From positions 145,138-209,137 of the forward strand of contig NZ_JACJON010000073.1 of NCBI RefSeq assembly GCF_014695585.1: DNA of 64,000 bases, written 5' to 3'. The notes below the pieces were generated by a model. It ran no database searches, was not told where the DNA came from, and saw only the letters and a program-made list of their open reading frames with translations. Shown in pieces: positions 9,320 through 17,841 of the stretch. This DNA is from Microcoleus sp. FACHB-831 (GTDB lineage: Bacteria; Cyanobacteriota; Cyanobacteriia; Cyanobacteriales; FACHB-T130). Every line of letters starts with the position of its first letter. The first letter of the stretch is position 1. The position numbers and the translations under genes were made by a program.

Positions 9320-9350
9320 ACGGGGATGCTGCGTTGGGTAGCATCCCCGT
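9320..9350 (-). terminator. Stem-loop downstream of the 51-aa gene
   Basis: Arms ACGGGGATGCT (9320-9330) and AGCATCCCCGT (9340-9350) are perfectly complementary with a 9-nt loop, about 50 bases past the stop codon of the minus-strand small gene. Probable transcription terminator. Confidence 0.6.
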
Positions 9351-9401
9351 AATTTCTAGTTAATTATTTTGATTTAACTGTAAGGCTGTAGCGTCTGCCT
9401 T

Positions 9402-9557
9402 TTAGGAAAGATAGCTGGCTTCTGCTTCCAGCATACGAATCAGCTTTTCATCGCCTTTAGATCTAGCTACTTCTAGGCGATGTTGCAAGTTCTTTTGCAG
9501 ATTGGCCCGATGAGCGGCAGCCACTTGTTTCAAGGTTTCTTGGCGTATAGTGTTCAT
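9402..9557 (-). CDS. Conserved-looking 51-aa small protein
   Basis: A short minus-strand ORF encodes MNTIRQETLKQVAAAHRANL followed by a highly charged helical stretch and the ending LIRMLEAEASYLS. The ATG at 9555-9557 is preceded by GGAAGGG with a 9-base spacing. An in-frame upstream ATG at 9564-9566 is too close to that ribosome-binding site. The composition (Gln, Lys, Arg, Glu, Ala) predicts an amphipathic helical cytosolic protein. A strong RBS, a clean frame and downstream hairpins argue that it is real. I do not recognise its function. Confidence 0.65.
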   Translation of the reverse strand: MNTIRQETLKQVAAAHRANLQKNLQHRLEVARSKGDEKLIRMLEAEASYLS

Positions 9558-9566
9558 TATGGACAT

Positions 9567-9914
9567 CCCTTCCGATTGCTTTGAGTTATCATCTTTTGTT
9601 CTTATTTTTAAGATAACACGGGCGTTGGCTATATGCGAAAAAACTGTGCTTAAAGATACAGAATTTTATAAAAAGTTTATGTAAAGAAAAGCGTGGTTAT
9701 CGTAATGCCCCCACAGGGGAGCATATTGTAGAGACGCAATAAATCGCGTCTGGAGCCGAAAGGTATGAGGAACATGGACTAGAGCAGCTATAAAAATACT
9801 CGTTGTAAACTGATGCGGGGGCTGAGGCGGATAACCGTCCACTTAAAAAAAAATAGTCTTCGGGTGTGAGGATTGGCTGCGATCGCGATCGCACCGCCCA
9901 ATTAATCTATAAAG
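9567..9914. other. Intergenic region upstream of the SAM hydroxide adenosyltransferase gene
   Basis: Holds a dispersed-type hairpin near 9731-9752 (AGACGC ... GCGTCT) and an A-rich tract at 9845-9853. A minus-strand ORF at 9697-9894 has unlikely composition and no RBS, and I do not regard it as a gene. Confidence 0.4.
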
Positions 9915-10706
9915 ATGGCTCAAAATAGACTGCTGACTCTTTTAAGCGATTTCGGTCTGAGTGATGTGTATGTAGGGGTGATGAAGGGCGTCATCGCCAG
10001 AATTAACCCGACACTGACTATAGTGGATATTACCCATGAGATCCCGCCTCAGAATATTGCTGCTGGTCGGTTTTGTCTGATGAATGCTTACCCGTATTTC
10101 CCTGACGGAACGGTGCATGTTGCTGTTGTCGATCCGGGTGTGGGAAGTCACAGACGAGCGATCGCAGTTCAATTATCCAACTGTTTCTTAGTTGGCCCAG
10201 ATAACGGCTTGTTCAGCGGTGTCCTCAGTCACGCTCAAGCCATTATTGCCGCTGTAGAATTGACAAACACCGACTACTGGCGCACAACCCAACCCAGCAC
10301 AACCTTTCACGGTCGAGATATATTTGCGCCAGTAGGAGCGCATCTAGCAGGCGGCGTTCCCCTAGAAAAACTTGGGCGAACAATCGACCCCTCAACTTTA
10401 GTGCAGCTTCCCATACCTGAATGCACCCAAACCGAGGCTGGTATTATAGGTTGCATCCAATACATTGACAAGTTCGGCAACTTAATTACCAATATCCCCG
10501 GTATTTTAGTTAAGGAAAAAACTTGGACTGTTGCGGCTGCTGGGATAAGCATACCCAGCGATACTAGCTATAGTAATAGCCAAGTTGGTGTTCCCCTAGC
10601 TTTAGTTAGCAGCGGGGGTTGGGTAGAAATTGCCATTAACAGCGGTAATGCTCACACCAAGTTGCAACTAAATTGGGGAGATGCAGTGCAGGTTATGGTT
10701 AATTAA
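9915..10706 (+). CDS. SAM hydroxide adenosyltransferase (DUF62 / chlorinase-fluorinase fold)
   Basis: 263-aa cytosolic enzyme of the family that hydrolyses S-adenosylmethionine to adenosine and methionine using activated water or hydroxide. Characteristic features are the N-terminal LLSDFGLSDVYVGVMKG, VDITHEIPPQNI, VVDPGVGSHRR, PDNGLFS, FHGRDIFAPVGAHLA and the C-terminal-domain IQYIDKFGNLITNI. The Asp of DFG, the Arg-His segment and the FHGRD motif match the hydroxide adenosyltransferase type. I see no halogenase-type context. Function in vivo is unclear for most members. Confidence 0.9.
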   Translation: MAQNRLLTLLSDFGLSDVYVGVMKGVIARINPTLTIVDITHEIPPQNIAAGRFCLMNAYPYFPDGTVHVAVVDPGVGSHRRAIAVQLSNCFLVGPDNGLFSGVLSHAQAIIAAVELTNTDYWRTTQPSTTFHGRDIFAPVGAHLAGGVPLEKLGRTIDPSTLVQLPIPECTQTEAGIIGCIQYIDKFGNLITNIPGILVKEKTWTVAAAGISIPSDTSYSNSQVGVPLALVSSGGWVEIAINSGNAHTKLQLNWGDAVQVMVN

Positions 10707-10906
10707 AAGCCACAACTTTGCAAGACGGAATTCAGAAAAATTGTGGGGTTATAGTTTCCTTTACCCGCGCAAAGATTACACCAACTACTTCGCTATTTTA
10801 TTGAAATATTATATTTGAATATAATCTAACTGGCATAAAAGAGCAGGATACTTTAGCGTTTTATTTAGAGAGTCAACATCATTTCAGCAATGAAGGTTAA
10901 GAAAGC

Positions 10907-11566
10907 ATGACAACTGTGAAGCAGCAGGAACCGGAAGTTTATCAAGGTCAGTTTGGCGAGTTTACGATAACACAGAGCGATCGCGCTGGTGTCAGGATTT
11001 ACCGAACTGGCTTGGCGATCGCAGCGCTTACCTTTGCGCTGGGGAGCGGACTGGTTCTATTCTCTAGCAACAACCCAGCTGCTATAGCTGCACTCACTCC
11101 CATCTATGCGTGTTTCTGCGCTGCGCTGGGCGTTAGTCTGGTTACAATTCATATCTATCTAGCACCGCTGCACCGACTGCTACAACTTTTTTGGGCAATC
11201 GGCGTTGTCACCGCAGCCGTACTGACCATACAAAGCAGCGAGCCTCTTGCCTTATTCGTTTACAACCACCCAGCTAGCCTTCTGGGGATAGGTTTTACTT
11301 TTGCGGCTTTGACGGGGATTTATTTCAAAGAAGCCTTCTGCTTTAACCGACTTGAGACCAAAATTCTTACGCCCCTAGTGCCCTCACTGCTGCTGGGGAA
11401 CCTTGCAGGCGTTTTGCCAGTCGATGGGGAAAAGGTTTTGCTAGGAATGTGGGCGGTTCTGTTTGTGGTGTTTGCACTCCGCAAAGTGGTGCAACCAATT
11501 CCACCTGACATTGGTGATAAATCCGTTTTTTCCTATCTTAAAGAACAGCGTTCAGCTAGGGCTTAA
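10907..11566 (+). CDS. DUF2301 integral membrane protein
   Basis: 219-aa membrane protein of a family found mainly in cyanobacteria and plastid-bearing lineages. A soluble N-terminus (about 35 residues) is followed by six or so hydrophobic helices with the family-typical IYLAPLHR and GIYFKEAFCFNRLE segments. The cytosolic C-terminus is short and basic. It ends 14 bases before the next gene, so the two may be co-transcribed. Role unknown. Confidence 0.85.
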   Translation: MTTVKQQEPEVYQGQFGEFTITQSDRAGVRIYRTGLAIAALTFALGSGLVLFSSNNPAAIAALTPIYACFCAALGVSLVTIHIYLAPLHRLLQLFWAIGVVTAAVLTIQSSEPLALFVYNHPASLLGIGFTFAALTGIYFKEAFCFNRLETKILTPLVPSLLLGNLAGVLPVDGEKVLLGMWAVLFVVFALRKVVQPIPPDIGDKSVFSYLKEQRSARA

Positions 11567-11580
11567 TATTACAGCTTTCG

Positions 11581-12192
11581 ATGGCAGCCGCAATCATTAT
11601 CAGTTTCTTGCTCAGTGGATTTCCTCAACTATCTGTACCTCACCCGCCGTTATCAAACCAGATAGTTGTAGAAGGAAATTATGTTATCTCCGCCAAGCCT
11701 ACGGCTAGCCCTACAAACTTGTGGGAAATTATACCGCCGCCGTTTGGGGAAATTATCGAAAATAGCTGTAGTAACGTCCCCAGCGGCTTAGGTATTCCAG
11801 GCTTTCAACCGGGGCTAAATAAAAATGATGTTCTCAATATGCTGGGGGTACCCAGTGAAAGTTCGTCAGGGTATTGGCCTAACACGAATGCTGTGTCTTA
11901 TGACTTAATACCAGATGAGGTTAGTTTGGGCTTTTTATTTGATATAAGCTCTGAACAAATTCGCCAAACAGAGGCATCTTTTACTTCAAGGGTAGATTTG
12001 AAGGTTATTTTAGTGACGTTGAATGGAATGTTAGGTTGCAAACTCAATAACAAAATTGAGCAGGGGTTAGAAAAGGTACGACAGCGACAGTCGCGCCGAT
12101 ACTCGTTTAGAATGAATTCTCTCAAGGGTGTGATTGAGCGCGATAAGCGCGATCGCATCTATATAGGTATCTGGCAGTCAGATTTACACTGA
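11581..12192 (+). CDS. Hypothetical exported protein with BamE-like segment
   Basis: 203-aa protein with a hydrophobic N-terminus (AAAIIISFLLSGF) that could be a signal peptide or anchor, then a Pro-rich stretch. A segment GLNKNDVLNMLGVPS resembles the short G-x(4)-V-x(2)-LG-P motif of SmpA/BamE-like lipoprotein domains, but no lipobox Cys is present. The C-terminal half is basic. I do not recognise a family with certainty. The start is 14 bases after DUF2301, with no strong RBS visible. Confidence 0.6.
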   Translation: MAAAIIISFLLSGFPQLSVPHPPLSNQIVVEGNYVISAKPTASPTNLWEIIPPPFGEIIENSCSNVPSGLGIPGFQPGLNKNDVLNMLGVPSESSSGYWPNTNAVSYDLIPDEVSLGFLFDISSEQIRQTEASFTSRVDLKVILVTLNGMLGCKLNNKIEQGLEKVRQRQSRRYSFRMNSLKGVIERDKRDRIYIGIWQSDLH

Positions 12193-12253
12193 AAAAATTA
12201 AAAGGCAAAATCAGTGCTTCAGTTGTTAGGGGAAATTTTATCTAAAAAATAAA

Positions 12254-12922
12254 ATGAATGTAAATAAAATAAAAAATATTCGCCTAATACATCGTAAAGA
12301 AATGTGGACGCTTACATTTCAAGGGTGGATTGTTACCCTGCTTTGTATAGCGGCGTTAAGTCTTGGTATAGTTACTAATTTACACTCATTTTTATCAGTA
12401 AGTTCCCCTGTACAAGCTGATATATTGGCTGTTGAAGGATGGTTGCCGGATGAGGCGCTAAAAGGTGCGATCGCTGAATTTAACAGCCATTCTTATAAAA
12501 AGCTAATTACTACGGGATTGCCCTTACTCAAGGGTTCTTATCTGGCTGAATACAACAACTTTGCAGAACTGGCAGCAGCAACTTTGATAGCACTGGGGTT
12601 TGACCAACAGAACCTAGTAGCGGTTCCCGCAACTGACGTTATCAAGTATCGTACCTATGCAGGTGCAGCCGCACTTCGTCAGTGGCTAGAAAAATCAGAT
12701 TTAAAAGGAAAATCGATTAATATTTATACGCTGGGCGTCCATGCACGCAGGAGTTGGCTTATTTTCAAACAAGTGCTAGCTCCTATCGAAGTCGGTGTTA
12801 TTGCCGCCAAACCAATAGATTACGATCCTAAAAAGTGGTGGAATTATAGCGCTGGTGTTCGGTCAGTTATTGATGAAACTATCGCTTATATTTACGCACG
12901 TTTAGTCAATTGGCAAATCTAA
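12254..12922 (+). CDS. YdcF/ElyC/SanA family (DUF218) membrane-anchored protein
   Basis: 222-aa protein with a single N-terminal transmembrane segment (about residues 25-45) and a periplasmic-type Rossmann-like DUF218 domain. The core motif ADILAVEGWLPDEAL is followed by KKLITTG and a downstream YRTYAGAAALRQWL region. Members such as SanA and ElyC affect envelope integrity or peptidoglycan and lipid-carrier handling, but the reaction is not established. It lies 16 bases upstream of dprA and may share its transcript. Confidence 0.75.
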   Translation: MNVNKIKNIRLIHRKEMWTLTFQGWIVTLLCIAALSLGIVTNLHSFLSVSSPVQADILAVEGWLPDEALKGAIAEFNSHSYKKLITTGLPLLKGSYLAEYNNFAELAAATLIALGFDQQNLVAVPATDVIKYRTYAGAAALRQWLEKSDLKGKSINIYTLGVHARRSWLIFKQVLAPIEVGVIAAKPIDYDPKKWWNYSAGVRSVIDETIAYIYARLVNWQI

Positions 12923-12938
12923 ATTCGGTGCATCTGAG

Positions 12939-14063
12939 GTGAATAACTTGGTAGAAGAACGCGCCTTTTGGGTGGCTTGGTCGCAAATTCCTAGACTTGG
13001 CCCGGTTTTGCTAAAGCGAATGCAGCAGCACTTTGGTTCTCTGTCGGCGGCGTGGGAGGCAAATGCAATTGATTTGGGGGAAGTAGAAGGGTTTGGCTAT
13101 CAGACAGTTAATTTAGTGCTGCAAGAGCGATCGCGTCTTAACCCTGAAAAAATACTCCAGCAACATATCTCCAAAAATCCTCATTTCTGGACTCCCGCAG
13201 ACGCCGAATATCCCCGCTTGCTGTTAGAAATTCCTACACCCCCACCAGTCTTATACTACCGAGGCAAAGTTCAACCGGAAGAGAATCAAGGCATTACACC
13301 AGCTATAGGTATTGTAGGTACTCGCTACCCAACAGAATACGGCAAAAGATGGACTCGCAAAATTAGTGCGACGCTGGCAAAGAAAGGCTTCACAATTGTT
13401 TCTGGAATGGCAAAAGGAATCGACACGGAAGCTCATCGCGGCTGTCTTGAAGCTGGTGGAAGGACAATTGCCGTCTTTGGAACTGGGGTAGATGTTATTT
13501 ATCCTTATCAGAATCGGGAACTTTACAAACATATTATCGATAAGGGTTTAGCTGTCAGCGAGTATCCAGCAGGTAGCCAACCAACAAAAGAACATTTTCC
13601 CCCACGCAACCGCATTATTGCTGGCTTGAGTCGTGCCATATTAGTGATGGAAGCTCCTGCTAAATCTGGAGCGTTGATTACAGCTTATTATGCCAATGAA
13701 TTCTGTCGGGATGTCTACGTTTTGCCTGGATCTTTGGATAATCAGAATTCGCTTGGTTGTTTGGGATTATTGAGTAAAGGAGCGCAGGTGATTATGGGTG
13801 AAGATCATCTGTTAGAAATGCTAGGAGAAATTCCTCAACTCGATTCAGTACAGCAGTTGTCGTTATTTCCCTCATCTCCCGCGCCGGATCTGGAACCAGA
13901 ATTAAAACGGGTGTTACAAGCTATTTCCTCAGAACCGACACCGTTTGATTTAATTGTGCAGCAATCTGAGTTAGCAGCTAGTTCGGTATCGAGCGCGTTG
14001 TTGCAATTAGAATTAATGGGGCTAGTATCTCAATTGCCGGGAATGCGATACCAGAAATGTTGA
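12939..14063 (+). CDS. dprA: DNA-processing protein DprA (Smf)
   Basis: 374-aa cytosolic protein that binds incoming single-stranded DNA and loads RecA during natural transformation. The central Rossmann-like domain is clear: GIVGTRYPTEYG, VSGMAKGIDTEAHRGCLEAGGRTIAVFGTGVDVIYP, FPPRNRIIAGLS and SGALITAYYANE. An N-terminal helix-hairpin region (residues 1-75) and a C-terminal winged-helix segment (LMGLVSQLPGMRYQ) complete the usual architecture. The start is GTG at 12939 with GAGG immediately upstream. TTG at 12948 is an alternative. Confidence 0.95.
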   Translation: MNNLVEERAFWVAWSQIPRLGPVLLKRMQQHFGSLSAAWEANAIDLGEVEGFGYQTVNLVLQERSRLNPEKILQQHISKNPHFWTPADAEYPRLLLEIPTPPPVLYYRGKVQPEENQGITPAIGIVGTRYPTEYGKRWTRKISATLAKKGFTIVSGMAKGIDTEAHRGCLEAGGRTIAVFGTGVDVIYPYQNRELYKHIIDKGLAVSEYPAGSQPTKEHFPPRNRIIAGLSRAILVMEAPAKSGALITAYYANEFCRDVYVLPGSLDNQNSLGCLGLLSKGAQVIMGEDHLLEMLGEIPQLDSVQQLSLFPSSPAPDLEPELKRVLQAISSEPTPFDLIVQQSELAASSVSSALLQLELMGLVSQLPGMRYQKC

Positions 14064-14326
14064 GAGCGATCGCAATTCATTCTCTTTTGCCTTCGACGAT
14101 TCTGGCAATGCGGATTAAAGCAGCAGATCATACTTTGGGCAGATAAAAGTTAAGTAACTGTATGATAATTAATCATTTGATGAGAGAAAAAACTAATCCT
14201 AAGATAGGTTTCCTACTGAAGACTACCTGCAAAACTCTGACACAGATCTTATTCAATCTCAACAATTGTAGTTGTGAGATTGCAATTTGGTCTTAAGAAC
14301 GAAATCAGTCCAGGAGGAAGTAAACC

Positions 14327-15130
14327 ATGCGATCGCTACTTGGCGGAATAATTGCCAGTATTACGCTGTGTGTACTGCCAGCTCAAGGTGAGGTTCATAA
14401 TCTCCACATCCAGGCGCTCAAAGATCTCAACTTATCCAAGCAGCAGCGCTCAAATCCATCAACTGGGCGTCCAGCATCTACCCAACGCCCGCGTTCCACA
14501 TCATCCAGCGCCCGAGTCTCTGACGCACAGGTTGCCGCACTCGTAGAAGCACTGCGGCGGGCAGCACCCAAGACGGGCAAAGCCAACGATGGGCTATATA
14601 GCGAATGGCAAGTGACGCCGCAAATTATTCCCAGTTGGTCTAAACAATGTGTGGGGCGATCGCTGACACCGCAGGAATTTGAAGCCAACGCCGCAGCAGC
14701 GCGACAAACTGTTACCTGCATCGCACGGCGCGAGTTGCAGAAGCAGTATGGCGCTAGTGGCAACAATGAACCCCTAGCAGTGCGTCGCGTCGCCTCGTGG
14801 TGGTTTACTGGCGACGCGGGGCGTTACAACAACGGCGGGACTGCTTCTTATACTCAAAGAGTTTTCAATTTCTATCAGCAGGCGCAATCCAATGGCTCGA
14901 CTCAGCCGAGGACTTCGCCCCAGCAGCCTAGTCGGTCAACCACTCCATCGCCATCACCATCACCTAGTCCATCGCCATCACCTTCACCCAGTCCATCGCC
15001 TTCAGATAGTCCATCACCTTCACCTTCACCTAGTCCATCACCTTCACCTTCACCTAGTCCATCACCCTCACCTTCACCTTCACCTAGTCCATCGCCATCA
15101 CCTTCACCTTCAGCCTCACCACAAGGGTAA
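14327..15130 (+). CDS. Secreted protein with a Pro-Ser repeat tail
   Basis: 267-aa predicted exported protein. A strong AGGAGG ribosome-binding site precedes the ATG. Residues 1-22 form a signal peptide (hydrophobic GGIIASITLCVLPAQG). The middle (about 60-190) is a compact domain with two Cys (KQCVGRSL, VTCIARRE) and WWFTGDAGRYN, possibly forming a disulfide. I do not recognise it. The last about 65 residues are almost pure (PS)n, typical of extended cell-wall or extracellular spacers. The gene converges on the site-2 protease gene. Confidence 0.8.
   Translation: MRSLLGGIIASITLCVLPAQGEVHNLHIQALKDLNLSKQQRSNPSTGRPASTQRPRSTSSSARVSDAQVAALVEALRRAAPKTGKANDGLYSEWQVTPQIIPSWSKQCVGRSLTPQEFEANAAAARQTVTCIARRELQKQYGASGNNEPLAVRRVASWWFTGDAGRYNNGGTASYTQRVFNFYQQAQSNGSTQPRTSPQQPSRSTTPSPSPSPSPSPSPSPSPSPSDSPSPSPSPSPSPSPSPSPSPSPSPSPSPSPSPSPSASPQG
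14943..15120 (+). repeat. CCATCACCTTCACCTAGT-type tandem repeat encoding (Pro-Ser)n
   Basis: Degenerate hexamer and longer-period repeats built from CCATCA, CCTTCA and CCTAGT codon pairs encode alternating Pro and Ser. The array is likely to vary in copy number between strains. Confidence 0.85.
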
Positions 15131-15149
15131 AAATAGGCAATAAAGGCGG

Positions 15150-15179
15150 AGCCAGTCTGTTCGTAAAAACAGACTGGCT
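15150..15179. terminator. Perfect 12-bp hairpin between convergent genes
   Basis: Arms AGCCAGTCTGTT (15150-15161) and AACAGACTGGCT (15168-15179) enclose a 6-nt loop. It is placed to terminate the Pro-Ser protein gene and the oppositely oriented site-2 protease gene. Confidence 0.65.
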
Positions 15180-15199
15180 AGTATTGAAATTTCTTTAAA

Positions 15200-16507
15200 T
15201 TACCTATCTATAATTAACTTCTGAAAACGCTCATCGTCTCGAATTGCATCAAAACTTAAGTCAGTTTTTGCATATTCTCTAAATGTTTTCCTTTCGAGAG
15301 CGAGTGCCCGCTGTAGGCTTTCGATTGCTAAATCAACCTTGCCTTGTTCGGCATAGCAACCAGCTTTGGTATACCAAGCGTAAGCGTATTCAGAATTAAT
15401 TTCAATGGCTTTGTCACAAGAGGCGATCGCATCTGCATATCGCTTCAAATTGCCTAGCGCCAAGCTCCGATTAGTCCAAATGCTAGCGTCATTAGGCTCG
15501 ATTTCAATTGCTTTATCGTAAGCGGCGATCGCTTCTTCGTAACGTTTTGATTGAGTTAAAACCCAACCAATATTATGCCAGCTTAGAGAAAAGTCTGGCT
15601 TAATTTCAATAGCTCTTTTATAAGAAGCGATCGCATCTTCCCCGCGTCCCAAACTATATAACGCCCACCCGCGAGCGTGCCAAGCTTCATAATAGTCTGG
15701 CTTGAGGTGAATCGCTTTATCGTAAGCCGCGATCGCTTCTTCGTATTTTTGCGAACTTGCTAACTTCTGCGCTTTATCGTACCAACCCAGATGGGGATTA
15801 ACCACCCTACGCGCCAGCAAACTAACAACAATAACTCCTAGTAGCAAAAATTTAGACGATGCGGTGAACGACTCGGCTCCCTTAGCTACCATATCCAGTG
15901 GAATATCTAGATTGGCAATGCTCCTATAAGCTCCCAGCCAGAAAATGCGATTCAAATCCTCTACAAACCACAGCAGCCCGAACAGGAAAAATATTCCATA
16001 TTGACCAAACTTTCTTAATTGAAGTTGAGTTTTTTCGGGCAACCAAGGCTCGATAATGCCATAACCATCTAGGGGTGGAATTGGCAGCAAATTCAAAATT
16101 ATAGCAGCGATTTCTAGCAAAATCAGAAATGCTAAAGCAGGCCATATCCAGCCATCGCTATCCTGGGGGGCAAAACCAAACAAAAAGGGTATTGCCAGCA
16201 ATAAAGTAACAAGAATACTAGCAATCGGGCCTGCTGCTGAGACTGCACTGTTCCACCAGCGATCGCGCAATCTTCTCTTATCAATATAAACTGCTGCCCC
16301 AGGTAGCGCAATTCCACCGATAGCGAGAAAGATAACGGGCAGAACAATACTCCCCATTGGGTCTATATACTTTAACGGATTTAAAGTTAAATACCCCTTA
16401 TCTTTAACTGAAGTATCGCCCCCCCAATAAGCAACAACTGCATGACCAAACTCGTGCAGGCAAACTGATAGAATCCAGCCAACACATACGAATGCAACAG
16501 TTAACAC
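15200..16507 (-). CDS. Site-2 protease family (M50) metalloprotease fused to TPR repeats
   Basis: 435-aa membrane protein. The N-terminal half is an M50-type intramembrane zinc protease: HEFGH at residues 18-22, several hydrophobic helices, and the second metal-ligand motif NLLPIPPLDGYG near residue 150-165. After a further membrane segment (about 225-240), residues of about 245-435 form at least four to five TPR repeats of the form EEAIAAYDKAI-x-L/I-xP-x-Y. The TPR part probably faces the cytosol and recruits a substrate or partner. Substrate unknown. The TPR coding DNA is rich in GCGATCGC, one per repeat. Confidence 0.9.
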   Translation of the reverse strand: MLTVAFVCVGWILSVCLHEFGHAVVAYWGGDTSVKDKGYLTLNPLKYIDPMGSIVLPVIFLAIGGIALPGAAVYIDKRRLRDRWWNSAVSAAGPIASILVTLLLAIPFLFGFAPQDSDGWIWPALAFLILLEIAAIILNLLPIPPLDGYGIIEPWLPEKTQLQLRKFGQYGIFFLFGLLWFVEDLNRIFWLGAYRSIANLDIPLDMVAKGAESFTASSKFLLLGVIVVSLLARRVVNPHLGWYDKAQKLASSQKYEEAIAAYDKAIHLKPDYYEAWHARGWALYSLGRGEDAIASYKRAIEIKPDFSLSWHNIGWVLTQSKRYEEAIAAYDKAIEIEPNDASIWTNRSLALGNLKRYADAIASCDKAIEINSEYAYAWYTKAGCYAEQGKVDLAIESLQRALALERKTFREYAKTDLSFDAIRDDERFQKLIIDR

Positions 16508-16584
16508 TGCTTTACTCCAGTTTCAGTAGGGTGGGCACTGCCCACCAAATGTTCAAGCACTTGTTTCCAGGCTCAGCCTCGATT

Positions 16585-17715
16585 TTACGAACCACTAGCC
16601 AAATACTTATTCAATTCTGGCACATCTACCCAACTGTCTGTTTCATGCGATTGATGCGCTAAATCCATCAATAGCTGTGAGTAAACTCCCTCGCGCAGCG
16701 ATGGTGTCATTGCAACACCACTATCGATACTTTGTACCCACTTGTCTACTAATCTAATAAACGGAGCAATGCGACCGTCAGCGTAACTTTGAGGAAAAAT
16801 TAGACGATTGGGGATTTCTATTTCAGCTAGGGGTTTACCTGCGGGTGCTGCGCTTAGACGAAAACCATGAACGTAATCTTTTTGATTGTCGCTACCCAAA
16901 ACTAAAGTGCCGCGATCGCCATATACTTCTACAAAATGGCCGCCCCCATGCACAACCGAACTGATGCAAATCTGACAAGGCGTTCCATCTGCCAACTGTA
17001 GCATCAACATACAAGTATCATCAGCATCGACAGGCTTCATTTCACCTGTTTTTGGATCTGGACGAGTGGGAATTGCTGTCGTCAACCTCGCGCACAATCG
17101 CCGCACGTCGCCAAACAACCAGCTAATATAATCAAAAGTATGAGAAGCCACTGCACCTAGCGCCCCGCCTCCTTGATCTTTTCGAGAATACCAGTTCCAA
17201 GGGCGCGATGCATCTGCACGAGACGGCACTAACCAATCAATTTTAATTAGGCGCTTTTGTCCTACATATCCTTCTGCCAAATATTCTGCAAATAGCTGCC
17301 ATGCGGGGACAAAGCGAAATTCAAAATCCATCGCCGCCACGATGCCTTTATCTTGTGCTAGCTGGTACAGCAATCGCGCTTCTGATGCCGAGAGAGCCGT
17401 TGGTTTTTCTAATAACAAATGTTTCCCAGCTTGCACCACTGCCTTTGCCATGTCATAGTGCAAAAACGGCGGTGTAGATATGCTAACCGCCTGTACCTCC
17501 GGCAAGGATAATATTGCTTTTATACTATCGCAAGCATTCGGAATCTTATGGTCTTCAGCGATAGATTTAGCTTTATCTAAATCTTGATTATAAACAGCAA
17601 CTACCTGAGTGCGTGGGTAATATTCAAAACCTGGAATATGGACTTTTTGACCAAATCCAGTACCTACAACTGCGATCCCAATTTTCGGCTGATTTATCTG
17701 TGATGAAGAAGGCAT
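16585..17715 (-). CDS. Gfo/Idh/MocA family NAD(P)-dependent oxidoreductase
   Basis: 376-aa cytosolic enzyme. The N-terminal Rossmann fold starts with IGIAVVGTGFGQKVHIPGF. The catalytic-type motif LLLEKPTALSASEA is present, and the C-terminal alpha/beta substrate domain carries the GGGALGAVASHTFD segment (H at the expected active-site position). The substrate is probably a sugar, inositol or related polyol but cannot be read from sequence. The start gives MPSSSQINQ, and the Rossmann core begins 11 residues later. Confidence 0.88.
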   Translation of the reverse strand: MPSSSQINQPKIGIAVVGTGFGQKVHIPGFEYYPRTQVVAVYNQDLDKAKSIAEDHKIPNACDSIKAILSLPEVQAVSISTPPFLHYDMAKAVVQAGKHLLLEKPTALSASEARLLYQLAQDKGIVAAMDFEFRFVPAWQLFAEYLAEGYVGQKRLIKIDWLVPSRADASRPWNWYSRKDQGGGALGAVASHTFDYISWLFGDVRRLCARLTTAIPTRPDPKTGEMKPVDADDTCMLMLQLADGTPCQICISSVVHGGGHFVEVYGDRGTLVLGSDNQKDYVHGFRLSAAPAGKPLAEIEIPNRLIFPQSYADGRIAPFIRLVDKWVQSIDSGVAMTPSLREGVYSQLLMDLAHQSHETDSWVDVPELNKYLASGS

Positions 17716-17802
17716 AGATTTAACTCAAAAATCGCCCTGAAAAATCGCTAATAGCATTAACTTAAAATTCTTAAGCGGTTGTCACCGCAGGGATTCAGTC
17801 CA

Positions 17803-17834
17803 GACTCCGGACTCCGGACTCCGGACTCCGGACT
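17803..17834. repeat. STRR heptanucleotide array (GACTCCG)4
   Basis: Four exact tandem copies of the heptamer GACTCCG (17803-17830) end in GACTTTG, just past the 3' end of gshB. The complementary heptamer CGGAGTC occurs twice at 45488-45501, also ending in CGGACTTTG. This matches the short tandemly repeated repetitive (STRR) class known from cyanobacteria. Confidence 0.85.
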
Positions 17835-17841
17835 TTGTACC

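Larger units (their letters stand above)
8737..9401. other. Intergenic region with two terminator-like hairpins
   Basis: No convincing ORF. The region has several HIP1 sites (8804-8845) and, next to the 51-aa gene, two perfect stem-loops annotated separately. The middle part (8880-9240) shows nothing I recognise. Confidence 0.4.

Noticed and set aside
9697..9894. 65-aa minus-strand ORF
   Set aside because: No ribosome-binding site, Ser/Ala-rich random-looking product and overlap with a dispersed hairpin; likely chance.
17803..17834. Short CRISPR-like repeat array
   Set aside because: Units are contiguous heptamers without spacers, which is an STRR array.
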